Source of the DNA: Roseobacter sp. GAI101
GTDB taxonomy: Bacteria > Pseudomonadota > Alphaproteobacteria > Rhodobacterales > Rhodobacteraceae
Reading direction: 5' to 3'
DNA: 64,000 bases
Assembly: GCF_000156335.1 (NCBI RefSeq)
Contig: NZ_DS999213.1
Location: forward strand, 460,529-524,528
The position numbers and the translations under genes were made by a program. Of the stretch, positions 36,299 through 44,774 are shown in pieces (the first letter of the stretch is position 1; every line of letters starts with the position of its first letter). Under the pieces are notes generated by a model. That model searched no databases. It had not been told where the DNA came from and saw only the letters and a list, made by a program, of their open reading frames with translations.

Positions 36299-36577
36299 AT
36301 GCAAGGCATCCAGCAATTCGTGCCCCTCATTCTGATCTTCGCGATCATGTATTTTCTGCTCATCCGCCCTCAGCAGAAGAAGGTAAAGGAACACAAGGCC
36401 ATGGTCGACGGTCTGCGCCGCGGCGATCAGGTTGTGACCCAGGGCGGGTTGATCGGCAAGGTCGTCAAGGTCAAGGATGACGGCGAGCTTGAGGTCGAGC
36501 TGGCCGAAAACGTCAAGGTACGTGTTGTTCAGTCGACCATCGCGACCGTTGTCTCCAAGACAGAACCAGCTAAGTAA
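36299..36577 (+). CDS. yajC: Preprotein translocase accessory protein YajC
   Basis: A 92-residue subunit associated with SecDF-YajC. One membrane helix occupies residues 7-22 (FVPLILIFAIMYFLLI), followed by the diagnostic RPQQKKVKEHKAMVDGLRRGD and a small cytoplasmic domain with QGGLIGKVVKVKDD. It is 36 bases upstream of secD on the same strand. The 250 bases before it hold no clear gene. Confidence 0.95.
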   Translation: MQGIQQFVPLILIFAIMYFLLIRPQQKKVKEHKAMVDGLRRGDQVVTQGGLIGKVVKVKDDGELEVELAENVKVRVVQSTIATVVSKTEPAK

Positions 36578-36613
36578 ACTGCCCAAACGGCAGCGTTAAG
36601 AAGGGCCTGAGCC

Positions 36614-38261
36614 ATGCTTCAGATCGATCTGTGGAAACGGGTGTTGATCATCCTCACCTGTGTGGCTGGCCTGTATCTGGCGCTGCCGAATGCGTTTTAC
36701 GGCCCCGTCGAGCAGCATAACGACGCGCTCAAGGCGATTGATGTGGCCGGGTCCACGCCCGAGCTTGAGGCGCAGGCGGACCTGTGGCCCGAGTGGCTGC
36801 CCGAGCGTCTGGTGAACCTTGGCCTTGATTTGCGCGGCGGTGCGCATCTGCTGGCCGAAGTAAATGTCGCGGATGTTTATGCCAGCCGGATGGAGGCGAC
36901 ATGGCCCGAGGTGCGCGACGCGCTGCGGTCCATCACCCCCGTGCGCCGGGTCGAGGCCCCCGAGGGCGAGTTGCGCGTGCGGATCAATGACACCGACAAG
37001 ATGGCGCAGGCGCTTGAGGTCGCGCGCGGGCTTGCACGGCCTGTCCAGACCATCACCGGCGCAGGGGCGAATGACATCGTCGTCAGCGGTGCGGAAGATA
37101 TCCTGACCCTCACCCTGTCGGATGCGGAAAAGCAGGCGACAGACGAACGTACCATGCAGCAATCGCTGGAAATCATCCGCCGCCGTATCGACGAGGTCGG
37201 CACCCGCGAACCCACGATCCAGCGTCAGGGATCGGACCGTATCCTGATCCAGGTGCCCGGCATCGGATCAGCGTCGGAATTGAAGGCCATCATCGGTACG
37301 ACCGCGCAGTTGACCTTTAACCCCGTCGTGAACCGTGGCGCAGACGCCAATGCGGCCCCCGGTCTGGGCAATTCGCTGCTGCCCGATGCCGAAGCCCCCG
37401 GCGTGTTCTATATCATCGAAACCGCTCCGGTCGTGACCGGCGAAGAGCTGGTCGATGCGCAGCCCAGCTTTGACCAGAATGGCCGCCCAGCGGTGAGCTT
37501 CCGGTTTGACACCACGGGCGCGCGGAAATTCGGGACCTATACGGCCGAGAACATTGGCGCACCCTTTGCCATCGTTCTGGACGATGCCGTTATCAGCGCC
37601 CCCACCATCCAAAGCGCGATCCCCGGTGGTTCGGGCATCATCACCGGCAATTTCTCGGTCGAGGAATCGACCAATCTGGCGGTGCTGCTGCGGGCAGGGG
37701 CCTTGCCTGCGGGCCTGACCTTTTCGAAGAACGCACCATCGGGCCAGAGTTGGGCCAGGACAGCATCGACGCGGGCAGATCGCCACGACCGTCGCCTTTG
37801 TCGCCGTACTGTTTTTCATGTGGGCGACCTACGGGCTGTTCGGTTTCTTTGCCAACGTTGCGCTGGTCGTGAACGTCGGCATGATCTTCGGGCTTCTCAG
37901 CCTGATCGGAGCCACGCTGACCCTGCCGGGCATCGCCGGGATCGTTTTGACTGTGGGCATGGCGGTGGACGCCAACGTGCTGATCTTCGAACGCATCAAG
38001 GAAGAACTGAAAACCGCAAAGGGTCCGGCCCGCGCAATCAGCCTTGGCTATGAACGCGCGCTTAGCGCCATTCTTGATGCCAACATCACCACCTTCATCA
38101 TCGCGATCATCCTGTTCGTGCTTGGCTCCGGCCCGGTGCGCGGTTTTGCGGTGACCTTGGGGATTGGTATCGTCACGTCGGTCTTTACGGCATATTTCGT
38201 CACACGTCTGATGGTGGTCTTCTGGTTCGAGCGCCGCCGCCCCAAGACCATCACGGTATAG
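36614..38261 (+). CDS. secD: Protein translocase subunit SecD, interrupted by two frameshifts
   Basis: SecD uses the proton gradient to assist late protein translocation. The first frame runs from MLQIDLWKRVLI through LDLRGGAHLLAEV (near residue 74) and the P1 periplasmic domain to LPAGLTF. At the T-run 37721-37724 one base seems missing: the EERTIGPELGQDSIDAG segment continues in another frame (37726-37776). At 37775-37777 another base is missing and the rest (QIATTVAFVAVLFFMW..., six-helix domain, GMAVDANVLIFERIKEE) lies in a third frame to 38261. Restoring both bases gives about 549 residues, the normal length. SecD is important for growth, so sequencing error is likely; otherwise this is a pseudogene. 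Confidence 0.9.
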
Positions 38262-38270
38262 GAGGCTGAT

Positions 38271-39239
38271 ATGATCCGCCTGAAACTGGTTCCCGATAAT
38301 ACGAACATTGATTTCTTCAAACATGCCAAGCTGACCTTCGGCGCGTCTTGCGTGGCGGTAGTTCTGGCCTTGGCGGTCTGGTTCACCATGGGTTTGAACT
38401 ACGGGATCGACTTCCGTGGGGGAACGACCCTGCGCACCCAAAGCGATACGGTGGTGGATGTTGCGGCCTACCGTAACGCACTGGATCCGCTTGAACTTGG
38501 CGACATCTCGATCTCTGAGGTTTTCGACCCGACCAGTGACGGAACAAAGCATGTCGCGATGGTCCGGATTCAATCCCAGGAAGGCGAAGAAGCCGCCACG
38601 CCCGAGATGATCGCCAACGTCGAAACCGCGTTGAAAACCGTGGCACCGAACATCATTTTCACGTCGGTTGAATCTGTTGGCCCCAAAGTATCGGGGGAAC
38701 TGATCCAGACGGCATTCCTGGCTGTAGGTGCGTCGCTTGGGGCGATCCTGATCTACATCTGGTTGCGGTTCGAATGGCAGTTTTCGGTCGGGGCTGTCGC
38801 GGCGCTTTTCCACGATGTGATCCTGACCATCGGCATCTTTTCGATCCTGCAAATCCGCTTTGATCTGCCTGTCATCGCCGCGATCCTGACAATCATCGGC
38901 TATTCGATCAACGACACGGTGGTGATCTTTGACCGCTTGCGTGAAAACCTGCGCAAGTACAAAAAGATGCCGTTGCGCGACCTGATGAACCTGAGTGTGA
39001 ACGAAACCCTCAGCCGGACATTGATGACGTCGGGCACCACGCTGTTGGCGCTGATCGCGCTGCTGGTTCTGGGCGGCGACGTGATCCGTGGGTTTGTATT
39101 CGCCATCACTTGGGGTGTGATCGTGGGGACGTATTCTTCGGTCTATGTGGCGAAGAACGTCGTGCTTTTCCTTGGCGTCAAGCGTGACTGGTCCAAGAAG
39201 GACCCCAACACAGGCCAATACGCAAACATAGATGCATGA
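38271..39239 (+). CDS. secF: Protein translocase subunit SecF
   Basis: A 322-residue partner of SecD with six membrane helices. Signatures are FKHAKLTFGASCVA at the first helix, GLNYGIDFRGGTTL after it, and the SINDTVVIFDRLREN segment in helix 4-5. The gene starts ten bases after the secD stop with AGGAGG as ribosome-binding site and overlaps the next gene by eight bases. Unlike secD it is intact. Confidence 0.97.
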   Translation: MIRLKLVPDNTNIDFFKHAKLTFGASCVAVVLALAVWFTMGLNYGIDFRGGTTLRTQSDTVVDVAAYRNALDPLELGDISISEVFDPTSDGTKHVAMVRIQSQEGEEAATPEMIANVETALKTVAPNIIFTSVESVGPKVSGELIQTAFLAVGASLGAILIYIWLRFEWQFSVGAVAALFHDVILTIGIFSILQIRFDLPVIAAILTIIGYSINDTVVIFDRLRENLRKYKKMPLRDLMNLSVNETLSRTLMTSGTTLLALIALLVLGGDVIRGFVFAITWGVIVGTYSSVYVAKNVVLFLGVKRDWSKKDPNTGQYANIDA

Positions 39240-39987
39240 GGTTTTAGCCGCAGCCGGGTCGGACACTGGTCTGATCTGGCTGTTGGCTAGCGTTATCGTC
39301 GCCGGCCTTGTGCGCGGCTTTGCCGGGTTTGGCAGCGCGATGATCATCATGCCGGTGGCCGCGTCCGTCCTGACCCCGGTGCAGGCAGTAATTTTCTTGA
39401 CGGCAGCCGAATTGCTTGGCCCGCTGCCCAATCTTCCCTCTGCACTGCGGATCGGCACCAAACGCGACATCGGTCTGCTGCTCGCGGGCGTTGTGGTCGC
39501 GTTGCCGCTGGGGCTTTGGCTTTTGTCGGTGATGCCGCCCGAACCCTTTGGCTGGGTCGTGTCGGGCATCGTGATGGCCTTGCTGGCGCTGCTGATCACC
39601 GGCTGGCGCTATGGTGGCGCGTTGAACCGGCCACTGGTTGTTGGCACGGGGGCCTTGGGCGGGTTCATGACGGGCTTTGCAGGGATCGCAGGGCCGCCTG
39701 TGATCATGCTGTATATGGCAAGCAAACTGCCCATCGCCGTGATCCGCGCGAACTTTCTGCTCTATCTGGTGGGCATTGACCTGCTGCTGTTTGCCATGCT
39801 CTGGATCGGCGATCTGCTGGTCTGGCAGATTGTCGCCCTGGGTCTGATGATGGGCATCCCCAATGTGTTGGCCAACATGATCGGCGCGCGGCTTTTTGAC
39901 CCACAGGCCGAACGTGTTTTCCGCACGGTGGCCTATATTGTCATCGCGCTTTCGGCTATTATCGGTCTGCCGCTGTGGAAAGGATAA
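39232..39987 (+). CDS. TSUP-family membrane exporter (TauE/SafE), second copy
   Basis: A 251-residue membrane protein with about eight hydrophobic segments. The duplicated family motif appears as GLVRGFAGFGSAMIIMPVA and, in the second half, GFMTGFAGIAGPPVIML. It is only distantly like the TSUP protein at 7394, so the two are not a recent duplication. It overlaps secF by eight bases and the Mth938 gene follows after four bases. A role in exporting sulfite or organic anions is inferred from the family. Confidence 0.88.
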   Translation: MHEVLAAAGSDTGLIWLLASVIVAGLVRGFAGFGSAMIIMPVAASVLTPVQAVIFLTAAELLGPLPNLPSALRIGTKRDIGLLLAGVVVALPLGLWLLSVMPPEPFGWVVSGIVMALLALLITGWRYGGALNRPLVVGTGALGGFMTGFAGIAGPPVIMLYMASKLPIAVIRANFLLYLVGIDLLLFAMLWIGDLLVWQIVALGLMMGIPNVLANMIGARLFDPQAERVFRTVAYIVIALSAIIGLPLWKG

Positions 39988-39991
39988 TCTG

Positions 39992-40345
39992 ATGCGTTTG
40001 AACGAAGTCGTTTTCACCGATGCCAAACCCGTCGAAGGCTATGGCCCCGGCTTTTTCCGCATCGGCGGAGAGGTCGTGCACGGTCCGGTGATCGCAGGGC
40101 CGATGGGCACGCTGTCCTGGGCCGGTTTCGACGATGTTGATGCGCTGCTGGCGCTGGCCGGCAAGATCGACATCTTGTTCGTGGGCATGGGGGCTGACAT
40201 CGCGCATCTGCCTGCAGATCTGCGCCGCCAGTTGGAAGATGCAGGCCTGGGGCTTGAGGTGATGTCGTCCCCTGCGGCGTCCCGCACCTATAACGTCCTG
40301 CTCAGCGAAGGCCGCCGCATTGCCCTTGCGATGATCCCCGTCTGA
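39992..40345 (+). CDS. Mth938-like (DUF498) domain protein
   Basis: A 117-residue single-domain protein of the Mth938/NDUFAF3 fold. The [15 protein letters not shown] strand-turn, [15 protein letters not shown] and the late [20 protein letters not shown] block are characteristic. Mitochondrial relatives assist complex I assembly; the bacterial role is unresolved. The ATG at 39992 fits the conserved MRLNEV start, and ccmA begins one base after the stop. Confidence 0.88.
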   Translation: MRLNEVVFTDAKPVEGYGPGFFRIGGEVVHGPVIAGPMGTLSWAGFDDVDALLALAGKIDILFVGMGADIAHLPADLRRQLEDAGLGLEVMSSPAASRTYNVLLSEGRRIALAMIPV

Positions 40346-40346
40346 C

Positions 40347-40964
40347 ATGACCCTTTCAATCCAGAACCTTGCGGTCGCCCGTGGCGGCGTTCCGGTGCTT
40401 GGCAACGTGTCATTTGCCATCGCCCCGGGGCAGGCACTGATCTTGCGCGGGCCCAATGGCGCGGGCAAAACCACGCTGCTGCGCACGATTGCGGGGCTGC
40501 AAAAGCCCTTGTCCGGTGTGATCGAGGGCGCGGATGAAACCATCGCCTATGCCGGGCATGCTGACGGGCTCAAGGCAATGCTGAGCGTGGCAGAGAACCT
40601 GCAATTCTGGGCGCAGGTTTTTGGCCATTCGGATATTGAGGCGGCATTGGCGGCCTACCAGCTGGGGCCATTAATAGACCGCCTTGCGGGTACCTTGTCC
40701 GCTGGTCAAAAGCGCCGGCTGGGGCTGGCGCGGCTTATGGTGACAGGCCGCCGCGTCTGGGTTCTGGATGAACCTACCGTATCGCTCGACGCTGATGCCG
40801 TCGCGATGTTTGCCGCCGCAGTGACGGCGCATCTGGGGGCAGGTGGCATGGCCCTGATTGCGACCCATATCGATCTGGGGCTGAACGCGCAAACCTTTGA
40901 CATCACGCCCTACCGCGCGACGGCAGACACCCGCAGCGGTGCCAGTGACGAGGCGTTCTTGTGA
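40347..40964 (+). CDS. ccmA: Haem ABC exporter, ATP-binding subunit CcmA
   Basis: A 205-residue ATPase of the CcmABCD complex, which releases haem-loaded CcmE for cytochrome c maturation. Walker A is [12 protein letters not shown], the signature [14 protein letters not shown], and Walker [13 protein letters not shown]. Its GTG-free ATG start is one base after the Mth938 gene and its stop overlaps the ccmB start by four bases. Confidence 0.96.
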   Translation: MTLSIQNLAVARGGVPVLGNVSFAIAPGQALILRGPNGAGKTTLLRTIAGLQKPLSGVIEGADETIAYAGHADGLKAMLSVAENLQFWAQVFGHSDIEAALAAYQLGPLIDRLAGTLSAGQKRRLGLARLMVTGRRVWVLDEPTVSLDADAVAMFAAAVTAHLGAGGMALIATHIDLGLNAQTFDITPYRATADTRSGASDEAFL

Positions 40965-41617
40965 TCGCCCTGCTGCGCCGCGACCTGATGCTGGCCTTTC
41001 GCGCAGGCGGCGGCTTTGGCCTTGGGCTCGCGTTCTTTCTGATCGTCACGGTCCTAGTCCCATTCAGCGTCGGGCCGCAGTCGGAATTGCTGTCCACCAT
41101 CGCGCCGGGCGTGTTGTGGCTGGGCGCATTGCTTGCCTGTCTGTTGTCGCTGGACCGTCTGCTGGCGCTGGATTTCGAGGATGGCACGTTAGATCTGCTG
41201 GCCACTGCACCCCTCCCGCTTGAGGCGGCGCTCAGCGTCAAGGCGCTGTCCCACTGGCTGACCACGGGCTTGCCGTTGGTCCTCGCCGCGCCCGTACTGG
41301 GGCTGATGTTGAACCTCGCGCCCTCCGGCTTCATGTGGCTGATTGCGTCGCTGGCACTGGGCACGCCTGCGCTGTCGGTGATCGGGACTTTCGGTGCGGC
41401 GCTGACGGTCGGGATCAAACGCGGGGGGCTGCTGATGTCGCTGCTGGTCTTGCCGTTGTATGTTCCGACCCTTATTTTCGGGGCTGAAGCCGCGCGTCGC
41501 GGCGCTATGGGGCTTGACCCCGGCACACCCTTGACGCTGCTTGCAGGCATCACCCTGGGAACCATTGCGCTGATGCCCTTCGCTTCGGCGGCCGTGCTGC
41601 GGATGACATTGCGATGA
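40961..41617 (+). CDS. ccmB: Haem exporter membrane protein CcmB
   Basis: A 218-residue membrane subunit of CcmABCD with six hydrophobic segments. The conserved beginning [17 protein letters not shown], the [17 protein letters not shown] helix and [15 protein letters not shown] loop identify it. It begins with GTG overlapping the ccmA stop (GTGA). An 88-base gap separates it from ccmC. Confidence 0.95.
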   Translation: MIALLRRDLMLAFRAGGGFGLGLAFFLIVTVLVPFSVGPQSELLSTIAPGVLWLGALLACLLSLDRLLALDFEDGTLDLLATAPLPLEAALSVKALSHWLTTGLPLVLAAPVLGLMLNLAPSGFMWLIASLALGTPALSVIGTFGAALTVGIKRGGLLMSLLVLPLYVPTLIFGAEAARRGAMGLDPGTPLTLLAGITLGTIALMPFASAAVLRMTLR

Positions 41618-41705
41618 ATGGGGCGATGAACAGGGCGACAACACGGGCGGAAGCTGTGGCGTTTTGCCCATTGAGTGACCATTAACGGAGCGTTAGATAC
41701 CAAAC

Positions 41706-42440
41706 ATGTCTTTGTGGGAATATGCCAATCCGGTGAAATTTCTGGGCCTCTCGGCCCGGGTGCAACCCTATTTGTGGGCCGCGGCCGCGATCTGTGTGGT
41801 TGTGGGGCTGACATGGGGTTTTTTCGCGACGCCGGATGATTACCGCCAAGGGTCGACGGTCAAGATCATCTATCTGCATGTGCCCGCCGCCCTGATGGCG
41901 ATCAACGCCTGGTTCATGATGCTGGTCACGTCGCTGATCTGGCTGATCCGCCGCCACCATGTCAGTGCTTTGGCCGCCAAGGCCGCTGCACCTGTCGGCT
42001 TGACCATGACGCTGATCGCGCTCGTGACCGGCGCGATCTGGGGCCAGCCGATGTGGGGCACCTGGTGGGCCTGGGACCCGCGCCTGACCTCCTTCCTGAT
42101 CCTGTTCCTGTTCTATCTGGGTTACATCGCCCTGTGGGAGGCCGTCGAGGACCCCGATACGGCGGCGGACCTGACCTCGGTGCTGTGCCTTGTCGGATCG
42201 GTCTTTGCGATCCTGTCGCGCTATGCGGTCAATTTCTGGAACCAGGGCCTGCACCAAGGGACTTCGGTTCCGGTCGCGACCGGAGGGCGCACCGTGGCGG
42301 ATGTTTTCTGGTACCCGCTGCTGATCAGCATGGTGGGGTTCGGCCTGTTGTTCCTGTCCCTCGTGCTCTACCGGACTGGTACTGAAATCCGCCTGCGCCG
42401 CACCCGCGCGCTGCTGGCGCGCTCGCGAAAGGACGTCTGA
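41706..42440 (+). CDS. ccmC: Haem-handling protein CcmC
   Basis: A 244-residue inner-membrane protein of the haem-handling family, loading haem onto CcmE. Six helices are visible, and the tryptophan-rich WWD motif is WGTWWAWDPRLTSF, flanked by the haem-ligand His candidates in IIYLHVPAA and NQGLHQGTSV. Its stop codon overlaps the ccmD start by one base. Confidence 0.96.
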   Translation: MSLWEYANPVKFLGLSARVQPYLWAAAAICVVVGLTWGFFATPDDYRQGSTVKIIYLHVPAALMAINAWFMMLVTSLIWLIRRHHVSALAAKAAAPVGLTMTLIALVTGAIWGQPMWGTWWAWDPRLTSFLILFLFYLGYIALWEAVEDPDTAADLTSVLCLVGSVFAILSRYAVNFWNQGLHQGTSVPVATGGRTVADVFWYPLLISMVGFGLLFLSLVLYRTGTEIRLRRTRALLARSRKDV

Positions 42441-42589
42441 TGCCCGAATTGGGTAAATACGCAACCGAGGTGATGGCAGCATACGGCGCTTCGCTTCTTC
42501 TGCTTGCCGGTCTTGTCCTGCTGACCCTGCGCAAGGGCCGCCGAGCGCGCGCCGAGCTTGCCAAAATCGAGGCGCAAAGACGTGGCTAA
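42440..42589 (+). CDS. ccmD: Haem exporter accessory protein CcmD
   Basis: A 49-residue protein too small for most gene finders. It begins MPELGKYATEVMAAYG, has one membrane helix (ASLLLLAGLVLLTL) and a basic, Ala/Glu-rich cytoplasmic tail ending IEAQRRG, as expected for CcmD, which helps release holo-CcmE. It overlaps ccmC by one base (TGATG) and ccmG by eight, in the expected gene order. Confidence 0.9.
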   Translation: MPELGKYATEVMAAYGASLLLLAGLVLLTLRKGRRARAELAKIEAQRRG

Positions 42590-43121
42590 AATATCGCCCC
42601 TGATGATCGCGCCGCCGCTGATCTTTGTCGCCTTCGTGGCGCTCGCTGCCTTTGGGATGTTCCGCCCCGATCCTGAAGGGTTGCCCTCGACCTTGATCGG
42701 ACAGCAGGCCCCGGCATTGCCTGAAAAAACTCTGGCATCCTTTCCCACGGCCTCCGCTGCCGACCTGAAAACCGGAGAGACCACGTTGGTGAACTTCTGG
42801 GCCAGCTGGTGCCCGCCCTGCCGTGCAGAGCACCCCAAACTGCTCGAGATGCAAGCCGACGGTATTGCGATAATCGGGGTGAATTTCAAAGACACAGAGC
42901 GCGCGGCAACCAGCTATCTGACCGGTGACGGCAATCCTTTCAAAGGGATCGCCTTTGACCCGCAGGGGCGTACCGCAATCGACTGGGGTGTGACGGCCCC
43001 ACCGGAGACATTCATCATCGACGGCGATGGAACGGTGCTTTTCCGCTTTGCAGGCCCGCTTGTCGGCAGCGACTATGAACAGCGATTTTTGCCCGCGTTG
43101 AATGCAGCTTTGGCTGAATAA
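42582..43121 (+). CDS. ccmG: Thiol:disulfide interchange protein CcmG (DsbE)
   Basis: A 179-residue periplasmic thioredoxin-fold protein on an N-terminal anchor (LIFVAFVALAAFGMF) that keeps the haem-binding Cys pair of apocytochrome c reduced. The active site is NFWASWCPPCRAEHP. The GTG at 42582 with GAGG nine bases upstream is the best start; an ATG seven codons later lacks a ribosome-binding site. It closes the ccmABCDG unit; a very long hairpin follows at 43148. Confidence 0.93.
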   Translation: MAKISPLMIAPPLIFVAFVALAAFGMFRPDPEGLPSTLIGQQAPALPEKTLASFPTASAADLKTGETTLVNFWASWCPPCRAEHPKLLEMQADGIAIIGVNFKDTERAATSYLTGDGNPFKGIAFDPQGRTAIDWGVTAPPETFIIDGDGTVLFRFAGPLVGSDYEQRFLPALNAALAE

Positions 43122-43147
43122 CCCTTGTTTCCAAATGGTTTTAAATC

Positions 43148-43207
43148 CTCGCCGAAGGCATAAAATCTCTTTTGACGATCCAGAAGAGATTTTTTGCCTT
43201 CGGCGAG
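43148..43207. repeat. 24-base-arm inverted repeat after ccmG
   Basis: Left arm begins CTCGCCGAAGGCAT (43148) and right arm ends GCCTTCGGCGAG (43207). The arms pair over about 24 bases with one mismatch, around a short loop. It may end ccm transcription in either direction, and the 12-base end GCCTTCGGCGAG recurs at 44702. The bases after the right arm (TATATTTGAGAGCCAGAGAAG, in part) resemble the 22-base motif family. Confidence 0.8.
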
Positions 43208-43315
43208 TATATTTGAGAGCCAGAGAAGTTCGCGGTGTGGCCGTCCACGTGCGGGAAGGCGTCAGTTCCCGTGTTACTTCGGGGGCAAATGGGTCATATC
43301 AGGGAGGCCGTAAGT

Positions 43316-44017
43316 TTGATTTTGCAGAAGAGTTTGCCGGAAGCACAGCATGGTGCGCCGGGGTTGCCGGGGGTGTCCCCTTGCACGCCGGACGATTGGC
43401 TGCGGGTGGACGACGCTTATGCTGCACAAATGGCATATCGGGCCGAGCTTTTGGCGCAACAGACGGCTTTTGTACTTTATCAAAGCGATGAAGCGCTTGA
43501 AGCCAGCGGTCAGGTGTTGGAGCAGGCATTGGCTATTTTGCCGGGGTTGGGGTTTGAGGTTGGTGCCGCGCAGGTGACATGTCCGGATGGGCGCTGCGTG
43601 CCGATCGACCGGACGGCCCCGCTGCATTGCTTGGGTCATCTGGTTCAGGAAGACATCTGTATTTTGCAAAAACGAGGCCAGGAACACGTGCTGACGGCGG
43701 CGGTTTTGTGCTTTCCCGCGAATTGGCGCTTGGCTGAAAAGGTCGAGCGCCCGTTGACCGGCATTCATGATCCGGTGAATGAGTATGACGATAACATTGC
43801 CCGCCGTGTGCAGCGTTTGTTTGACGGGGTGCGGGTGGGGCGGCCTTTGTGGCGGTTCAACAAGTTGCGCTATGCAGATCCCGATTTGCACCAGCCCCGC
43901 CGCCGTGAGGTCGGGGAGGACATGCCTTTCATTCGATCGGAGCGGCAGTGTATCTTGCGCCTTCCGGAAACAGATGCGGTCGTATTCACGATCCACAGCT
44001 TTGTCGTGCGCGGTTAG
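43316..44017 (+). CDS. DUF3445 protein (haem-dependent oxidative N-demethylase-like)
   Basis: A 233-residue protein of the DUF3445 family, whose studied member demethylates methylated amines using haem; that activity here is inference. Conserved blocks: LVQEDICILQKRGQEHVLTA, FPANWRLAEKVERPLTGIH, DNIARRVQRLFDGV, GRPLWRFNKLRYADPDLHQP and the ending ETDAVVFTIHSFV. I choose a TTG start at 43316, because AGGGAGG lies eight bases before it and the conserved region begins there; an ATG at 43289 would add nine residues. It sits 200 bases after the cytochrome c maturation genes. Confidence 0.8.
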   Translation: MILQKSLPEAQHGAPGLPGVSPCTPDDWLRVDDAYAAQMAYRAELLAQQTAFVLYQSDEALEASGQVLEQALAILPGLGFEVGAAQVTCPDGRCVPIDRTAPLHCLGHLVQEDICILQKRGQEHVLTAAVLCFPANWRLAEKVERPLTGIHDPVNEYDDNIARRVQRLFDGVRVGRPLWRFNKLRYADPDLHQPRRREVGEDMPFIRSERQCILRLPETDAVVFTIHSFVVRG

Positions 44018-44070
44018 GTCTGGTGCACCGAATGCGTCTGCCAGAGGCAAAGCCCAGCAGACGCAAGCGC

Positions 44071-44514
44071 TTAGCGCGGGGTCAACACAAGATGTGGCTG
44101 ACCGTCCGACGTCTTGCGCGGAGAGACGCCCTGCGCATCGACCGTGACGTTCACCTGTTTGCGCAGGTTGCTGAACAGCTTTGATGTCACCACATCGACA
44201 GCCTGATCAAAGCGCAAGGTCAGCGACCACATACCGCTGGTTGAGAGCCGTGCGGCAATCACAGCGCCTTTAAACGGTTGCGCCAGATAGTGGCCTGATA
44301 CACGGTCGCCCGGCGTCCATCCCGTGGTCGGAGCACCGGTCTGCGCGCTGAGCGTGTTCCAATCGCGCGCGCCCCATTGGTGGGCAACCATTTCAAGGGT
44401 GGCAGCATGGGTCACCTGTGTGCCTTTGGCAGCAAGATCGGCCCGCAGGCGTTTGGCCTGCAATTTCAGGACATCTGTCGAGGGGGGTTTAGTCGAAACG
44501 GGTTGGTTTGTCAT
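44071..44514 (-). CDS. Short glyoxalase-superfamily-associated protein
   Basis: A 147-residue soluble protein. The N-terminal helix region (DVLKLQAKRLRADLAAKG) and the block ATLEMVAHQWGARDWNTLSA resemble an N-terminal domain found in roseobacter proteins annotated as glyoxalase-superfamily. No metal-binding glyoxalase residues are seen, so no enzyme activity should be assumed. It is isolated, convergent with the DUF3445 gene (53 bases between stop codons). Confidence 0.6.
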   Translation of the reverse strand: MTNQPVSTKPPSTDVLKLQAKRLRADLAAKGTQVTHAATLEMVAHQWGARDWNTLSAQTGAPTTGWTPGDRVSGHYLAQPFKGAVIAARLSTSGMWSLTLRFDQAVDVVTSKLFSNLRKQVNVTVDAQGVSPRKTSDGQPHLVLTPR

Positions 44515-44701
44515 AATTACACTCCTGCTCTCGCAAAAGTCGAAGGGGGTCCGCGTTGCCCGTCAATCGGCGAGATTGAAGGTGTGTCGTATTTGAAAGG
44601 GCTTCACCGGAATGCGGACGGCAGGGGCCTTTCCCTAAGATCGGCATATGGTCGATCTTGGGAGTGATTTCAAGGGGCCGTGCCCGGGGCGAGGCTGGAA
44701 T

Positions 44702-44733
44702 GCCTTCGGCGAGGATTTTAGGCCATTTGGAAG
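44702..44733 (+). repeat. Looser relative of the 22-base motif with a GCCTTCGGCGAG head
   Basis: Begins with the same 12 bases (GCCTTCGGCGAG) that end the 43148-43207 inverted repeat, then an AT-rich stretch and GGCCATTTGGAAG. It lies in the 260-base gap before the MltB-like gene, which otherwise shows nothing. Confidence 0.4.
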
Positions 44734-44774
44734 TGGGGGCGCGCGCTGTTTCAGGCGCGCGCCGGATCTTGGGA

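Noticed and set aside
37641..39599. 652-codon minus-strand frame across secD and secF
   Set aside because: Antisense shadow of secD, secF and the second TSUP gene; rich in His, Arg and Asp without a recognisable domain.
41682..42854. 390-codon minus-strand frame opposite ccmC and ccmG
   Set aside because: Antisense to ccmC, ccmD and ccmG, each with diagnostic motifs.
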